In this document: in pieces, positions 8,023 through 18,560 of the stretch
Layout: each line of letters begins with the position of its first letter
Position numbering within the stretch: the first letter of the stretch is position 1
Source: Actinomadura chibensis NBRC 106107
Lineage (GTDB): Bacteria; Actinomycetota; Actinomycetes; Streptosporangiales; Streptosporangiaceae
Assembly: GCF_001552135.1 (NCBI RefSeq)
Contig: NZ_BCQP01000027.1
Span: 62,001 to 126,000, forward strand
DNA: 64,000 bases
Direction: 5' to 3'
Position numbers and translations under genes: made by a program
Notes under the pieces: generated by a model
The model's input: the letters and a program-made list of their open reading frames with translations, nothing else
What the model was told of the DNA's origin: nothing
The model's database searches: none

Positions 8023-9204
8023 GTGACGGAGCATGAGTCCCCGCCGGACCGGGCCTTCCGCGCCGAGGTCCGCGACTGGCTGCGGACCGAGCTGGCGGGC
8101 GGGTTCGCGCACGCCCGCGGCCTCGGCGGCCCGGGCCGCGAGCACGAGGCGTTCGAGGAGCGGCTCGCCTGGGAGCGGCACATGGCCGCCGCCGGGTGGA
8201 CCTGCGTCGGCTGGCCGGAGGAGTACGGCGGGCGCGGCGCCACCGTCGAGCAGCAGGTGATCTTCAACGAGGAGTACGCGCTCGCCGACGCGCCCGCCCG
8301 GGTCAACCACATCGGGGAGAACCTCCTCGGCCCGACCCTCATCGCGTTCGGCACCGACGCGCAGCGCGCCCGCTTCCTGCCGCCCATCGTGGCGGCGGAG
8401 GAGCTGTGGTGCCAGGGCTACTCCGAGCCGGACGCCGGGTCCGACCTCGCCAACGTGCAGACCCGCGCCGAGCTGGACGGCGGCGAGTGGGTGATCACCG
8501 GGCAGAAGGTGTGGACGTCCCTCGCCGTCGAGTCGGACTGGTGCTTCGCCGTCTGCCGCACCGAGCCGGGCTCGTCCCGGCATCAGGGACTGTCCTACCT
8601 GCTCGTGCCGATGCGCCAGGACGGCGTGGACATCCGGCCGATCGTCCAGCTCACCGGCACGTCCGAGTTCAACGAGGTGTTCTTCGACGGGGCCCGCACG
8701 GACGCGTCCAACATCGTCGGCGCGCCAGGCGACGGCTGGAAGGTCGCGATGGCGACGCTCGGGTTCGAGCGCGGCGTCGCGACGCTCGGCCAGCAGGTCG
8801 GGTTCCGGCGCGAGTTCGAGGGCGTCGCCGAGCTCGCAAGGCGCACCGGGGCGATCGACGACCCGCTGCTGCGCGACCGGCTGACCAGGTCCTACATGGG
8901 CCTGGAGATCATGCGGCTGAACGCGGTCCGGACGATGGCGGGCGTCGCGGCGGGCGCGCCGGGGCCGGAGTCGTCGATCTCCAAGCTCGTCTGGGGCACC
9001 TGGCACCGCGAGCTCGGGGAGCTGGCCATGGACGTCCTCGGCGCCGCCGGGCTCGTCATGGACGGCGAGCCCTACGACCTGAACGACTGGCAGCGGCTGT
9101 TCCTGTTCTCCCGCGCCGACACGATCTACGCGGGGTCGAACGAGATCCAGCGCAACATCATCGCCGAGCGCGTCCTCGGCCTGCCGAGGGAGGCCCGCGG
9201 ATGA
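8023..9204 (+). CDS. fadE30: Acyl-CoA dehydrogenase FadE30 (steroid ring C/D catabolism)
   Basis: A 393-residue FAD-dependent acyl-CoA dehydrogenase. The family signature EPDAGSDLANVQ appears mid-protein, then the FAD/acyl-CoA-binding TSEFNEVFFDG region and the C-terminal YAGSNEIQRNIIAERVLG. The assignment to FadE30 rests mainly on context: it heads an operon with IpdF, KstR2 and FadA6 in the order of the Mycobacterium tuberculosis Rv3560c-Rv3559c-Rv3557c-Rv3556c block. FadE30 dehydrogenates a CoA thioester made from the HIP intermediate of cholesterol. I chose the GTG at 8023 because a TAGAGT -10 lies 7 nt upstream (leaderless transcript); a GTG at 8002 would lie inside the operator. The gene ends in an ATGA overlap with ipdF. 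Confidence 0.85.
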   Translation: MTEHESPPDRAFRAEVRDWLRTELAGGFAHARGLGGPGREHEAFEERLAWERHMAAAGWTCVGWPEEYGGRGATVEQQVIFNEEYALADAPARVNHIGENLLGPTLIAFGTDAQRARFLPPIVAAEELWCQGYSEPDAGSDLANVQTRAELDGGEWVITGQKVWTSLAVESDWCFAVCRTEPGSSRHQGLSYLLVPMRQDGVDIRPIVQLTGTSEFNEVFFDGARTDASNIVGAPGDGWKVAMATLGFERGVATLGQQVGFRREFEGVAELARRTGAIDDPLLRDRLTRSYMGLEIMRLNAVRTMAGVAAGAPGPESSISKLVWGTWHRELGELAMDVLGAAGLVMDGEPYDLNDWQRLFLFSRADTIYAGSNEIQRNIIAERVLGLPREARG

Positions 9205-9980
9205 CGCCGCCCGCCTACGTCCCCGGGCACGGGCTGCTCACGGACCGCGCCGTCGTGATCACCGCGGCGGCCGGGGCCGGGATCGGCGGCGCGACCGCGC
9301 GGCGCTGCCTGGAGGAGGGCGCCCGCGTCCTGGTCTCCGACGCGCACGAGCGGCGGCTCGCCGCGTCCGCCCGCGAGCTGGCGGAGGAGTTCGGCGCCGA
9401 CCGGGTCGCGGCGCTGGCCTGCGACGTCACGTCCGAGGAGCAGGTCGTCGCCCTGTACGCCCGCGCCGTCGAGCGGTTCGGGCGCGTCGACGTCGCCGTC
9501 AACAACGCCGGGCTCGGCGGGACGGCCGACCTCGTCGACATGACCGACGACCAGTGGGGGCGCGTCCTCGACATCACGCTCACCGGCACCATGCGCTGCA
9601 CCCGCGCCGCCCTGCGGACCATGCGCGACCAGGGCTCGGGCGTGATCGTCAACAACGCGTCGGTGATCGGCTGGCGGGCGCAGCGCGGGCAGTCGCACTA
9701 CGCCGCCGCCAAGGCCGGGGTCATGGCGCTCACCCGCTGCTGCGCGCTGGAGGCGGCCGACTTCGGCGTCCGGGTGAACGCGGTGTCGCCGTCCCTCGCC
9801 ATGCACCCGCACCTGGTCAAGGTGACCTCGGAGGAACTCCTGGACGAGCTGACCCGCCGCGAGGCCTTCGGCCGCTACGCCGAACCATGGGAGGTGGCCA
9901 ACGTTATCGTCTTCCTGGCCAGCGACTACTCCTCGTACATGACGGGCGAGGTCGTCTCCGTCTCCTCACAGCACGCATAG
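9201..9980 (+). CDS. ipdF: SDR dehydrogenase IpdF (steroid ring C/D catabolism)
   Basis: A 260-residue short-chain dehydrogenase/reductase, close in size to Rv3559c. It has a slightly unusual nucleotide-binding motif (TAAAGAGIGGATA), NNAG in NVNNAGLGG-like context, and the catalytic Ser-Tyr-Lys set (NNASVIGW, then HYAAAKAG). In mycobacteria IpdF oxidises a hydroxyl group on the HIP-CoA-derived intermediate after the FadE30 step. The start codon overlaps the fadE30 stop (ATGA), so translation is coupled. It is followed 12 bp later by kstR2. Confidence 0.83.
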   Translation: MTPPAYVPGHGLLTDRAVVITAAAGAGIGGATARRCLEEGARVLVSDAHERRLAASARELAEEFGADRVAALACDVTSEEQVVALYARAVERFGRVDVAVNNAGLGGTADLVDMTDDQWGRVLDITLTGTMRCTRAALRTMRDQGSGVIVNNASVIGWRAQRGQSHYAAAKAGVMALTRCCALEAADFGVRVNAVSPSLAMHPHLVKVTSEELLDELTRREAFGRYAEPWEVANVIVFLASDYSSYMTGEVVSVSSQHA

Positions 9981-9992
9981 GACGTATCCACG

Positions 9993-10610
9993 ATGAGTCC
10001 ACGACGGCGCGACGCCGAGGGCACCGCCGCCGCCCGCGCGGAGCGGCGGGCCGAACTGCTCGCCACGGCCGCCGAGGTGTTCGCCTCCCAGGGCTACTCC
10101 GCGACGACCGTCCGGCAGGTCGCGGACGCCGCCGGGATCCTCGGCGGCAGCCTCTACTACCACTTCGACTCCAAGGAGGCGATGGCCGACGAGATCCTGT
10201 CGACCTTCCTGGACGAGATGTGGGCCGCCTACGAGCGCGTCCTCGGCGCCGGGCTCAGCGCCCGCGACACGCTCGAAGGGATCGTCGTCGAGTCGTTCCG
10301 GACGATCGACCGGCACCGCCCGGCCGTCGTCCTGTACCAGAACGAGTCGAAGCACCTCGCGACCAGCGAGCGGTTCGCGTACCTGCGCGAGTCGCGGAGC
10401 CGGTTCGAGGAGATGTGGCTCGCGCTGCTGGAGCGCGGCGTGCGGGAGGGCTCCTTCCGCGCCGACCTCGACCCGGGCCTCGTCTACCGGTTCATCCGCG
10501 ACACCGTCTGGGTCGCGGCCAACTGGTACAAGCGCGGCGGACGGCTGTCCGCCGACGACATCGCCAAGCAGTACCTCGCCCTGTTCCTGGAGGGGATCGA
10601 GGCAGGCTAG
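9993..10610 (+). CDS. kstR2: TetR-family repressor KstR2
   Basis: A 205-residue TetR regulator with the DNA-binding domain at about 20-68 (TAAEVFASQGYSATTVRQVADAAG, then SLYYHFDSKEAMADE) and an all-helical ligand domain. Mycobacterial KstR2 represses the HIP/ring C-D genes and is released by HIP-CoA. Its place between ipdF and fadA6, and two operators resembling the KstR2 consensus in this window (7997-8010 and 27574-27587), support the identity. As the third gene of its own repressed operon it is likely autoregulated. The ribosome site is weak, fitting low expression of a repressor. Confidence 0.85.
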   Translation: MSPRRRDAEGTAAARAERRAELLATAAEVFASQGYSATTVRQVADAAGILGGSLYYHFDSKEAMADEILSTFLDEMWAAYERVLGAGLSARDTLEGIVVESFRTIDRHRPAVVLYQNESKHLATSERFAYLRESRSRFEEMWLALLERGVREGSFRADLDPGLVYRFIRDTVWVAANWYKRGGRLSADDIAKQYLALFLEGIEAG

Positions 10611-10632
10611 CCCCCGTACGAAGGAGAGTCCC

Positions 10633-11787
10633 ATGGCCGAGGCCTACATCGTCGACGCGGTCCGCGCTCCGGTCGGGCGGCGCGGCGGCGGCCTGTCCGG
10701 CGCGCACCCCGCCGACCTCGGCGCGCACGTGCTGACCGCGCTGATGGAACGCACCAAGGTCGACCCGGCGGCGGTCGAGGACGTCGTGTTCGGCTGCGTC
10801 GACGCCGTCGGCCCGCAGGCCGGGGACATCGCCCGCACCTGCTGGCTCGCCGCCGGGCTCCCCGAGGAGGTGCCGGGCGTCACCGTGGACCGGCAGTGCG
10901 GGTCGTCGCAGCAGGCCGTGCACTTCGCCGCGCAGGCCGTCCTCGCCGGGACGTCCGACCTGGTGGTGGCGGGCGGCGTGCAGAACATGTCGCAGATCCC
11001 GATCGCGTTCGCGATGACCGCGGCCGAGCCGCTCGGGTTCACGCGGGGGCCGTTCCACGGCTCGGCCGGCTGGACGCGCCGCTACGGCGACGCCGAGGTC
11101 TCCCAGTTCAACGGCGCCGAGATGATCGCCCGCGACTGGGACATCTCCCGCGCGGAGATGGAGGAGTTCGCGTTCGAGTCGCACCAGCGGGCGATCCGGG
11201 CGATCGACGAGGGCCGGTTCGAGCGCGAGATCGTCGCCTACGAGGGCGTGTCGGCGGACGAGGGGCCGCGCCGCGACACCTCGCCGGAGAAGATGGCCGG
11301 GCTGAAGCCGCTGGTCGAGGGCGGACGGCTCACCGCCGCGCTGTCGTCGCAGATCTCCGACGGGGCGGCGGCGCTGCTCATCGCGTCCGAGCGGGCCGTG
11401 AAGGACCACGGGCTCACGCCGCGCGCCCGCGTCCACCACGTCTCGGCGCGCGGCGAGGACCCGATCCGGATGCTGTCGGCGCCGATCCCCGCCACCGCCT
11501 ACGCGCTCAAGAAGACCGGCATGGCGATCGACGACATCGACGCCGTCGAGATCAACGAGGCGTTCGCGTCCGTCGTGCTCGCCTGGCTGAAGGAGACCGG
11601 CGCGGACCCGGCGAAGGTCAACCCGAACGGCGGCGCCATCGCCCTCGGCCACCCGCTCGGCGCGACCGGCGCCCGCCTCATGACGACGCTCCTGCACGAG
11701 CTGGAGCGGACCGGCGGGCGCTACGGCCTCCAGACGATGTGCGAGGGCGGCGGGCAGGCCAACGTCACCATCCTCGAACGCCTCTGA
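10633..11787 (+). CDS. fadA6: Thiolase FadA6 (steroid ring C/D catabolism)
   Basis: A 384-residue acetyl-CoA acyltransferase with all catalytic parts: nucleophile C89 in VDRQCGSS, NEAFAS, the GHPLG histidine motif and the C-terminal CEGGGQAN cysteine. In mycobacteria FadA6 carries out the thiolytic step of HIP ring catabolism. A clear AAGGAG site (10620-10625) precedes the ATG. It is the last gene of the fadE30 operon and converges on glpD with only 9 bp between the stops. Confidence 0.87.
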   Translation: MAEAYIVDAVRAPVGRRGGGLSGAHPADLGAHVLTALMERTKVDPAAVEDVVFGCVDAVGPQAGDIARTCWLAAGLPEEVPGVTVDRQCGSSQQAVHFAAQAVLAGTSDLVVAGGVQNMSQIPIAFAMTAAEPLGFTRGPFHGSAGWTRRYGDAEVSQFNGAEMIARDWDISRAEMEEFAFESHQRAIRAIDEGRFEREIVAYEGVSADEGPRRDTSPEKMAGLKPLVEGGRLTAALSSQISDGAAALLIASERAVKDHGLTPRARVHHVSARGEDPIRMLSAPIPATAYALKKTGMAIDDIDAVEINEAFASVVLAWLKETGADPAKVNPNGGAIALGHPLGATGARLMTTLLHELERTGGRYGLQTMCEGGGQANVTILERL

Positions 11788-11796
11788 AGGGCGGTT

Positions 11797-13467
11797 CTAG
11801 ACGGCCGTGAGGGGCGGTTCGGGCTCGGCGACGGCCGGGCCGCCGCGCCGCTCCGCCCTGACCTGGAGGACGTACCGCTTGATCTCGGCGGCGACGTCGT
11901 CCTCGCTCCAGCCGAGCCGGTCCGCGAGCAGGCGGGCGACGCGGGCGGCGGCGGCGACGCCGCCGTCCCACTCCTCGATCGAGATCCGCAGCCGCCGGAC
12001 CAGGACGTCGTCCAGGTGCAGGGCGCCCTCGTGCGTCACCGCGTAGACGGCCTCGGCGCACAGGTAGTCGTCCGCGCCGGGGATCGGGGCGGCGAGCGCC
12101 GGGTCGTCGGCGACGAGGTCCAGGACGTCCCGCGCGCACGACCCGTACCGGCGCAGCAGGTGCTCGACGCGCGCGACGTGCAGCCCCGACGCGGCGGCGA
12201 GCCGCCGCCGCTCGTTCCACAGCACCTCGAAGCCGACCGCGCCGAGGATCGGGAGGCGCCCGGTGACCGACTCGGGGACGGCGTCGTCCAGGCTCGCGGC
12301 GACGGCGTCCACCGCGTCCCGCGCCATCACCCGGTAGGTGGTGAACTTGCCGCCGGTCACGACGACGAGGCCGGGCACGGGCTCGGCGACGGCGTGCTCG
12401 CGCGACATCCGGGCCGTGTCGTCCGCCTCGGCGGACAGCAGCGGCCGCAGCCCCGCGTACACGCCCTCGATGTCGTCGCGGGTCAGCGGCGTGCGCAGCA
12501 CGGCGTTCGCCTGGTCGAGCAGGTAGCCGACGTCGGTGTGGGTGGCGACGGGTTCGTCGGGGCCGTCCTCGTGCGGGGTGTCGGTCGTCCCGACCAGCCA
12601 GTGCCGCCCCCACGGGATGATGAACAGCACGCTTCTGGACGTCCGCGTGATCAGGCCGGTGTCCATCGGGATCCGGTCGCGCGGCACCACCAGGTGGACG
12701 CCCTTCGACGCCCGCACCCCGAACGCGGCGCGGGAGCCGGTCATGGCCTGGGCGCCGTCCGTCCACACGCCGGTCGCGCAGACGACGCGGCGGGCGCGGA
12801 CGGCGATCTCCCGCCCGCCCTCCAGGTCGAGGACGCGCGCGCCGGTCACCCGCTCGCCCTCGCGCAGGAACCCGGTCACCTCGGCGCGCGTGACGACCTG
12901 CGCGCCGTACTGGGCGGCGGTGCGGGCGACCATCATCGTGTAGCGGGCGTCGTCCACCTGCGCGTCGTAGTACTGGATCGCGCCGACGAGGGCGTCCGGG
13001 CGCAGCGCGGGCGCCTCCCGCAGCGCGCCGCGCCGGGTGAGCTGCCGGTGCCGGGGGAGCGCCCGCGTCCCGCCCATCGAGTCGTACAGGGTGACGCCCG
13101 CGCCCACGTACGCCCGTTCCCACACGCGCCCGCGCAGCGGATACAGGAACGGGACGGGGCGCACCAGATGCGGCGCGAGCCGGTGCAGGAGCAGGCCGCG
13201 CTCCCGCAGCGCCTCCCGGACGAGCCCGAAGTCGCGCCGCTCCAGGTAGCGCAGCCCGCCGTGGATCAGCTTGCTCGACCGGCCGGACGTCCCGGCCGCC
13301 CAGTCCCGCGCCTCCACCAGCGCGACGGACAGGCCCCGGGACACCGCGTCGAGCGCCGCGCCCGCGCCGACGATCCCGCCGCCGACGACCAGGACGTCGA
13401 ACTCCGTCTCCGTGAGGCCGCGCACGGCGTCCGCGCGGTAGAGCGGTCCGAGGGCTACCGATGTCAC
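11797..13467 (-). CDS. glpD: Glycerol-3-phosphate dehydrogenase (FAD), GlpD
   Basis: A 556-residue membrane-associated flavoprotein oxidising sn-glycerol-3-phosphate to dihydroxyacetone phosphate and passing electrons to quinone. The N-terminal dinucleotide motif is VLVVGGGIVGAG, followed by the family pattern GTSGRSSKLIHGGLRYLE. A C-terminal DAO domain follows (about 410-530). The GTG at 13467 is chosen because GGGAG lies 7 nt upstream; the frame stays open far upstream but inside glpK antisense. It is the last gene of glpF-glpK-glpD, 110 bp after glpK with a palindrome between. Confidence 0.93.
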   Translation of the reverse strand: MTSVALGPLYRADAVRGLTETEFDVLVVGGGIVGAGAALDAVSRGLSVALVEARDWAAGTSGRSSKLIHGGLRYLERRDFGLVREALRERGLLLHRLAPHLVRPVPFLYPLRGRVWERAYVGAGVTLYDSMGGTRALPRHRQLTRRGALREAPALRPDALVGAIQYYDAQVDDARYTMMVARTAAQYGAQVVTRAEVTGFLREGERVTGARVLDLEGGREIAVRARRVVCATGVWTDGAQAMTGSRAAFGVRASKGVHLVVPRDRIPMDTGLITRTSRSVLFIIPWGRHWLVGTTDTPHEDGPDEPVATHTDVGYLLDQANAVLRTPLTRDDIEGVYAGLRPLLSAEADDTARMSREHAVAEPVPGLVVVTGGKFTTYRVMARDAVDAVAASLDDAVPESVTGRLPILGAVGFEVLWNERRRLAAASGLHVARVEHLLRRYGSCARDVLDLVADDPALAAPIPGADDYLCAEAVYAVTHEGALHLDDVLVRRLRISIEEWDGGVAAAARVARLLADRLGWSEDDVAAEIKRYVLQVRAERRGGPAVAEPEPPLTAV

Positions 13468-13524
13468 TGCGATGCTCCCGAGAAGAGGTCCGTCAAGAGT
13501 GTCGGTCGGCCGGGTTGCGGCGAG

Positions 13525-13538
13525 CCGTCCCGGGACGG
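13525..13538. promoter_or_regulatory. Perfect 14-bp palindrome between glpK and glpD
   Basis: CCGTCCCGGGACGG is a perfect palindrome in the 110-bp gap, followed at once by a partial echo (ACGTCCCGGA). It could act as an operator or as an intercistronic RNA hairpin lowering glpD expression; the sequence does not decide. Confidence 0.4.
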
Positions 13539-13577
13539 ACGTCCCGGACAACAGTTCGCCGCGGCCCGGCGAAAGGA

Positions 13578-15095
<1,518 letters not shown>

Positions 15096-15122
15096 GCGTG
15101 GGTTCTCCTGAGGGGTGTGCGG

Positions 15123-15950
15123 TCACGCCTTCTCGTACTCGGGCTCGGGCTCGGCGGGGACGGACGGGCTCTCGCCCGCGGGCGGCAGGAACCGGCCGAC
15201 CAGGACCTTGTAGAGCCCGGCGCCGAGCACGCCGCCGATCAGCGGCCCGACGATCGGCACCCAGAAGTACAGATCCCCGTGCTGGTCGCGCCAGGCGGTG
15301 TCGTAGCCGGTGAGGAACGACGCGAGCCGGGGCCCGAAGTCGCGGGCCGGGTTGATCGCGTACCCGGCGTCGGTGCCGAACGCCATCCCGATCGCCACCA
15401 CCAGCAGCCCGATGAGGAACGGGGCGAGGTTGGCGAGCGGCGGCGCGTTCCGCGCGTCGGTCAGCGCCTTGATCACGAAGAGCAGAATGGCGGTGCCGAT
15501 CACCTGGTCGCGGAACGCGCCCCAGGTCCCGACCGGCAGGGTCCCGTTGCCCGGCAGGGTGGAGAACACGCCCTGCGTCTTGATCGTGTGCCCGGGGTCG
15601 ACCCTGGCGAGCACCTCGCTGTAGTTCCACCGGACGATCAGCGCCGCCACGAACGCCCCCGCCGTCTGCGCGGCGATGTACGGGGCGGTCTTCCGCCACG
15701 CGAACTCCCTGAACGCGGCGAGCGCGACGGTCACCGCCGGGTTCAGGTGCGCGCCGCTGGTCCGGACCGCGACGTAGACGCCGAGCGTCACGCCGATGCC
15801 CCAGGCCCAGGCGATGCTGTCGTGGTCGCCGATGTCGGCGCCGGCGACCTGCGCGACGACGCCGACGCCGAACAGGATGAGGATCATGGTGCCGGCGAAC
15901 TCGGCTGCGAGCTCGCCGGCGAGCGCGGGGATTCTCGGACGTTCCGCCAT
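15123..15950 (-). CDS. glpF: Glycerol facilitator GlpF (aquaglyceroporin)
   Basis: A 275-residue MIP-family channel with six hydrophobic segments. It has two half-helix NPA motifs (HLNPAVTVAL and AINPARDFGPR); the Asp after NPAR in the second is typical of glycerol-conducting members. The C-terminus is short and acidic (EPEPEYEKA). The ATG at 15950 is preferred over longer in-frame starts because AGGAG lies just upstream and family homology begins there. It is the first gene of the operon and faces the IclR-type regulator across a 248-bp region with two matching palindromes. Confidence 0.94.
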   Translation of the reverse strand: MAERPRIPALAGELAAEFAGTMILILFGVGVVAQVAGADIGDHDSIAWAWGIGVTLGVYVAVRTSGAHLNPAVTVALAAFREFAWRKTAPYIAAQTAGAFVAALIVRWNYSEVLARVDPGHTIKTQGVFSTLPGNGTLPVGTWGAFRDQVIGTAILLFVIKALTDARNAPPLANLAPFLIGLLVVAIGMAFGTDAGYAINPARDFGPRLASFLTGYDTAWRDQHGDLYFWVPIVGPLIGGVLGAGLYKVLVGRFLPPAGESPSVPAEPEPEYEKA

Positions 15951-16041
15951 GGGCACTCCTCGTGCTGCTGGGTGGAAGCGGGCCCCCGGGAGGCTGCCCC
16001 GGACGCTAGGCCGGGACGGACCGCCCGACAACCGGCGGGTG

Positions 16042-16054
16042 CCGACAATGTCGA
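16042..16054. promoter_or_regulatory. Operator-like palindrome, glpF side
   Basis: CCGACAATGTCGA matches the palindrome at 16156-16168 in reverse complement except for the last base. It lies about 92 bp upstream of the glpF start codon, where an activator or repressor of the glp operon would bind. The IclR-type regulator at 16199 is the obvious candidate ligand-binding protein. Confidence 0.6.
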
Positions 16055-16155
16055 ACACTTTCCCCGCCGCGCGGCGGCGGTTACCCTCCCCGGTGTGCAC
16101 CAGATCACCGAATCCGGGCAGTTCGGGGCGCACGGGACGGGGAGCGCGGCGGGCG

Positions 16156-16191
16156 CCGACATTGTCGGCGGTTCGCCCGTAGAACTAGCAT
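16156..16191 (+). promoter_or_regulatory. Operator plus leaderless promoter of the IclR-type regulator gene
   Basis: CCGACATTGTCGG (16156-16168) is a 13-bp palindrome around one central base. It overlaps the -35 position (TTGTCG, 16162-16167), 18 bp before TAGCAT (16186-16191). That -10 ends 7 nt before the ATG at 16199, so the mRNA is probably leaderless. The arrangement suggests autoregulation. Confidence 0.65.
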
Positions 16192-16198
16192 TCGGCCC

Positions 16199-16966
16199 AT
16201 GCCAGGACCCGTGCAGTCGATCGAGCGGGCCGCGGCCATCCTGCGCCTCCTCGCCGCGAGCTCCGGACGGCTCGGCGTCGGCGAGATCGCCGCGTCCCTC
16301 GGGCTCGCCCGCGGCACGGCGCACGGCATCCTCCGCACGCTGGAGCGCGTCGGCTTCGTCGAGCAGGACGGCGGCTCCGGCAAGTACCAGCTCGGCGCCG
16401 CCCTGCTGCACCTCGGCACCAGCTACCTGGACGTCAACGAGCTGCGCTCGCGCGCCATCAACTGGGCCGACGCGCTCGCGTCCCGCAGCGGCGAGGCCGT
16501 CCGCATCGGGACGCTCCTGGACGGCAAGGTCCTCGTCGTGCACCACGTGTTCCGTCCCGACGACACCCTCCAGGCGATGGACGTCGGCAGCCTGCTGCCC
16601 CTGCACGCCACCGCGCTCGGCAAGGCGCTGCTGGCGCACGACGCGAACGCCATGGCGGCCGTCCGCGACACGGAGCTGGAGTCCTACTGCCGGCGCACGA
16701 TCACCGATCCGCGCCGGCTCGCACGGGCCGCCACCCAGGTACGCGAGAACGGGTGGGCCGCGGAGACCGAGGAGCTGTCCATCGGGGAGGCCGGGATCGC
16801 CGCGCCGATCCGCGGGCACGGCGGGCTCGTCGTCGGCGCGATCGGGATCTCCGGCGCGGTCGAGCGGATCTGCGACTCCCGGCGCGTCCCGGAGCCGCGG
16901 CTCGTCGCGTTCGTGCGGGACGCGGCCCGCGCCGTCTCCCGCGACCTCGGCGGCTCCCGCTGGTGA
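16199..16966 (+). CDS. IclR-family regulator of glycerol genes (GylR-like)
   Basis: A 255-residue IclR regulator. The N-terminal winged helix-turn-helix (about 5-68) begins VQSIERAAAILRLLA, with the recognition region LGLARGTAHGILRTLERVGF. The C-terminal effector domain (75-250) shows the usual LPLHATALGKALLA and YCRRTITDPRRLA signatures. In Streptomyces GylR, of the same family, controls the gyl glycerol operon. Here the gene lies between glpF-glpK-glpD and a second glpK, with matching palindromes on both sides of its promoter region, so glycerol-3-phosphate or a related effector is a reasonable guess. It probably heads an operon with glpK2 and the acyl-CoA dehydrogenase. Confidence 0.88.
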   Translation: MPGPVQSIERAAAILRLLAASSGRLGVGEIAASLGLARGTAHGILRTLERVGFVEQDGGSGKYQLGAALLHLGTSYLDVNELRSRAINWADALASRSGEAVRIGTLLDGKVLVVHHVFRPDDTLQAMDVGSLLPLHATALGKALLAHDANAMAAVRDTELESYCRRTITDPRRLARAATQVRENGWAAETEELSIGEAGIAAPIRGHGGLVVGAIGISGAVERICDSRRVPEPRLVAFVRDAARAVSRDLGGSRW

Positions 16967-16996
16967 CGCCCGGCCCGCCCGGGGAGGGGACCGGAC

Positions 16997-18523
16997 GTGA
17001 CCGAGCGCTTCGTGATGTCGATCGACCAGGGCACCACGTCCACCCGCTGCATCCTGTTCGACCACGCCGGGCGGCTCGTGTCGGTCGCGCAGCGTGAGCA
17101 CCGCCAGCACTTCCCGAGGCCCGGCTGGGTCGAGCACGACCCGATGGAGATCTGGCGCAACCTGGAACGCGTCGCGCCGGAGGCCCTCGCCCAGGCGGGT
17201 GCCACAACATCGCAGATAGCGGCGGTGGGGATCGCCAACCAGCGCGAGACGACCGTCCTGTGGGACCGGCTGACGGGCGTCCCGATCGGCCGCGCTATCG
17301 TCTGGCAGGACATGCGCACCGGCGCGCTCGTGGACGAGCTGAACCGCGCCCCCGGCGCGGCGATGGTCACCGAGCGCAGCGGCCTGCCGATCGCGACGTA
17401 CTTCTCGGCGCCGCGCGTCCGCTGGCTGCTCGACCACACGCCCGGCCTGCGGGCGCGGGCCGAGCGCGGCGAGGTGCTGTTCGGCACGATGGAGAGCTGG
17501 CTGATCTGGAACCTGAGCGGCGGCGTCGACGGCGGCGTGCACGTCACGGACGTGACGAACGCCGGCCGCACCCTGCTCATGGACCTGCGCACCCTGACCT
17601 GGGACGACGGCCTCCTCGACTTCTTCGGCGTGCCGCGCGCGATGCTGCCGGAGATCAGGTCGTCCACCGAGACCTACGGGACGGCCCGCCGCGTGATCCC
17701 GGGCGTCGTGGTCGGCGCGGCGCTCGGCGACCAGCAGGCCGCGCTGTTCGGCCAGACGTGCTTCTCCCCGGGCGAGACGAAGTGCACCTACGGGACGGGC
17801 GCGTTCCTGCTGATGAACACCGGGACGACGCCGGTCAGGTCCGACAACGGGCTGCTCACCACCGTCGGCTACAAGATCGGCGACGAGCCCGCCGTGTACG
17901 CGCTGGAGGGCTCGATCGCGATCACCGGCGCGCTCGTCCAGTGGTTCCGGGACGGCCTCGGCCTGATCACCACCGCGCCGGAGATCGAGACCCTCGCCCG
18001 CTCGGTCGAGGACAACGGCGGCTGCTACATCGTCCCCGCGTTCTCCGGGCTGTTCGCGCCGCACTGGCGCAGCGAGGCGCGCGGGATCATCGTCGGGCTC
18101 ACGTCCTACATCACGAAGGGCCACCTGGCGCGGGCCGTGCTGGAGGCGACCGGCTGGCAGACCCGCGAGGTGGTGGACGCGATGAACGCCGACTCCGGCC
18201 TCGGCCTGAGGGAGTTGAAGGCCGACGGGGGCATGACGTCCGACAACCTCGTCATGCAGATGGTCGCGGACATGCTGAACGTGCCGGTGGAACGCCCCAT
18301 GGTGGTGGAGACGGTGTCGCTCGGCGCCGCCTACGCGGCCGGGCTCGCGGTCGGCTACTGGGCGGGGCTGGAGGGGCTGCGCCGCAACTGGCACCGCGCG
18401 GCCCGCTGGGTCCCGGCGATGGAGCCCGCGCGGCGCGCCGCCGAGTACGGCAACTGGAAACGCGCCGTGGAGCGCACGTTCGACTGGATCCGCGCGGGCG
18501 AGGACCCGGCCGCGCGGCCGTGA
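16997..18523 (+). CDS. glpK: Glycerol kinase (copy 2)
   Basis: A 508-residue FGGY kinase closely related along its whole length to the product of 13578-15095. It keeps SIDQGTTSTR, NQRETTVLWDRLTG, TYGTGAFLLMNTG and DGGMTSDNL. The GTG at 16997 follows GGGGAGGGG and lies 30 bp after the IclR gene, which suggests co-transcription. The substrate-contact regions look intact, so it may be a true isozyme under separate control or prefer a related polyol. Its downstream neighbour, an acyl-CoA dehydrogenase, is not an expected glycerol gene. Confidence 0.9.
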   Translation: MTERFVMSIDQGTTSTRCILFDHAGRLVSVAQREHRQHFPRPGWVEHDPMEIWRNLERVAPEALAQAGATTSQIAAVGIANQRETTVLWDRLTGVPIGRAIVWQDMRTGALVDELNRAPGAAMVTERSGLPIATYFSAPRVRWLLDHTPGLRARAERGEVLFGTMESWLIWNLSGGVDGGVHVTDVTNAGRTLLMDLRTLTWDDGLLDFFGVPRAMLPEIRSSTETYGTARRVIPGVVVGAALGDQQAALFGQTCFSPGETKCTYGTGAFLLMNTGTTPVRSDNGLLTTVGYKIGDEPAVYALEGSIAITGALVQWFRDGLGLITTAPEIETLARSVEDNGGCYIVPAFSGLFAPHWRSEARGIIVGLTSYITKGHLARAVLEATGWQTREVVDAMNADSGLGLRELKADGGMTSDNLVMQMVADMLNVPVERPMVVETVSLGAAYAAGLAVGYWAGLEGLRRNWHRAARWVPAMEPARRAAEYGNWKRAVERTFDWIRAGEDPAARP

Positions 18524-18560
18524 CACCGGCGCGACACGCGCTTCGCGAAAGGGAACCCGA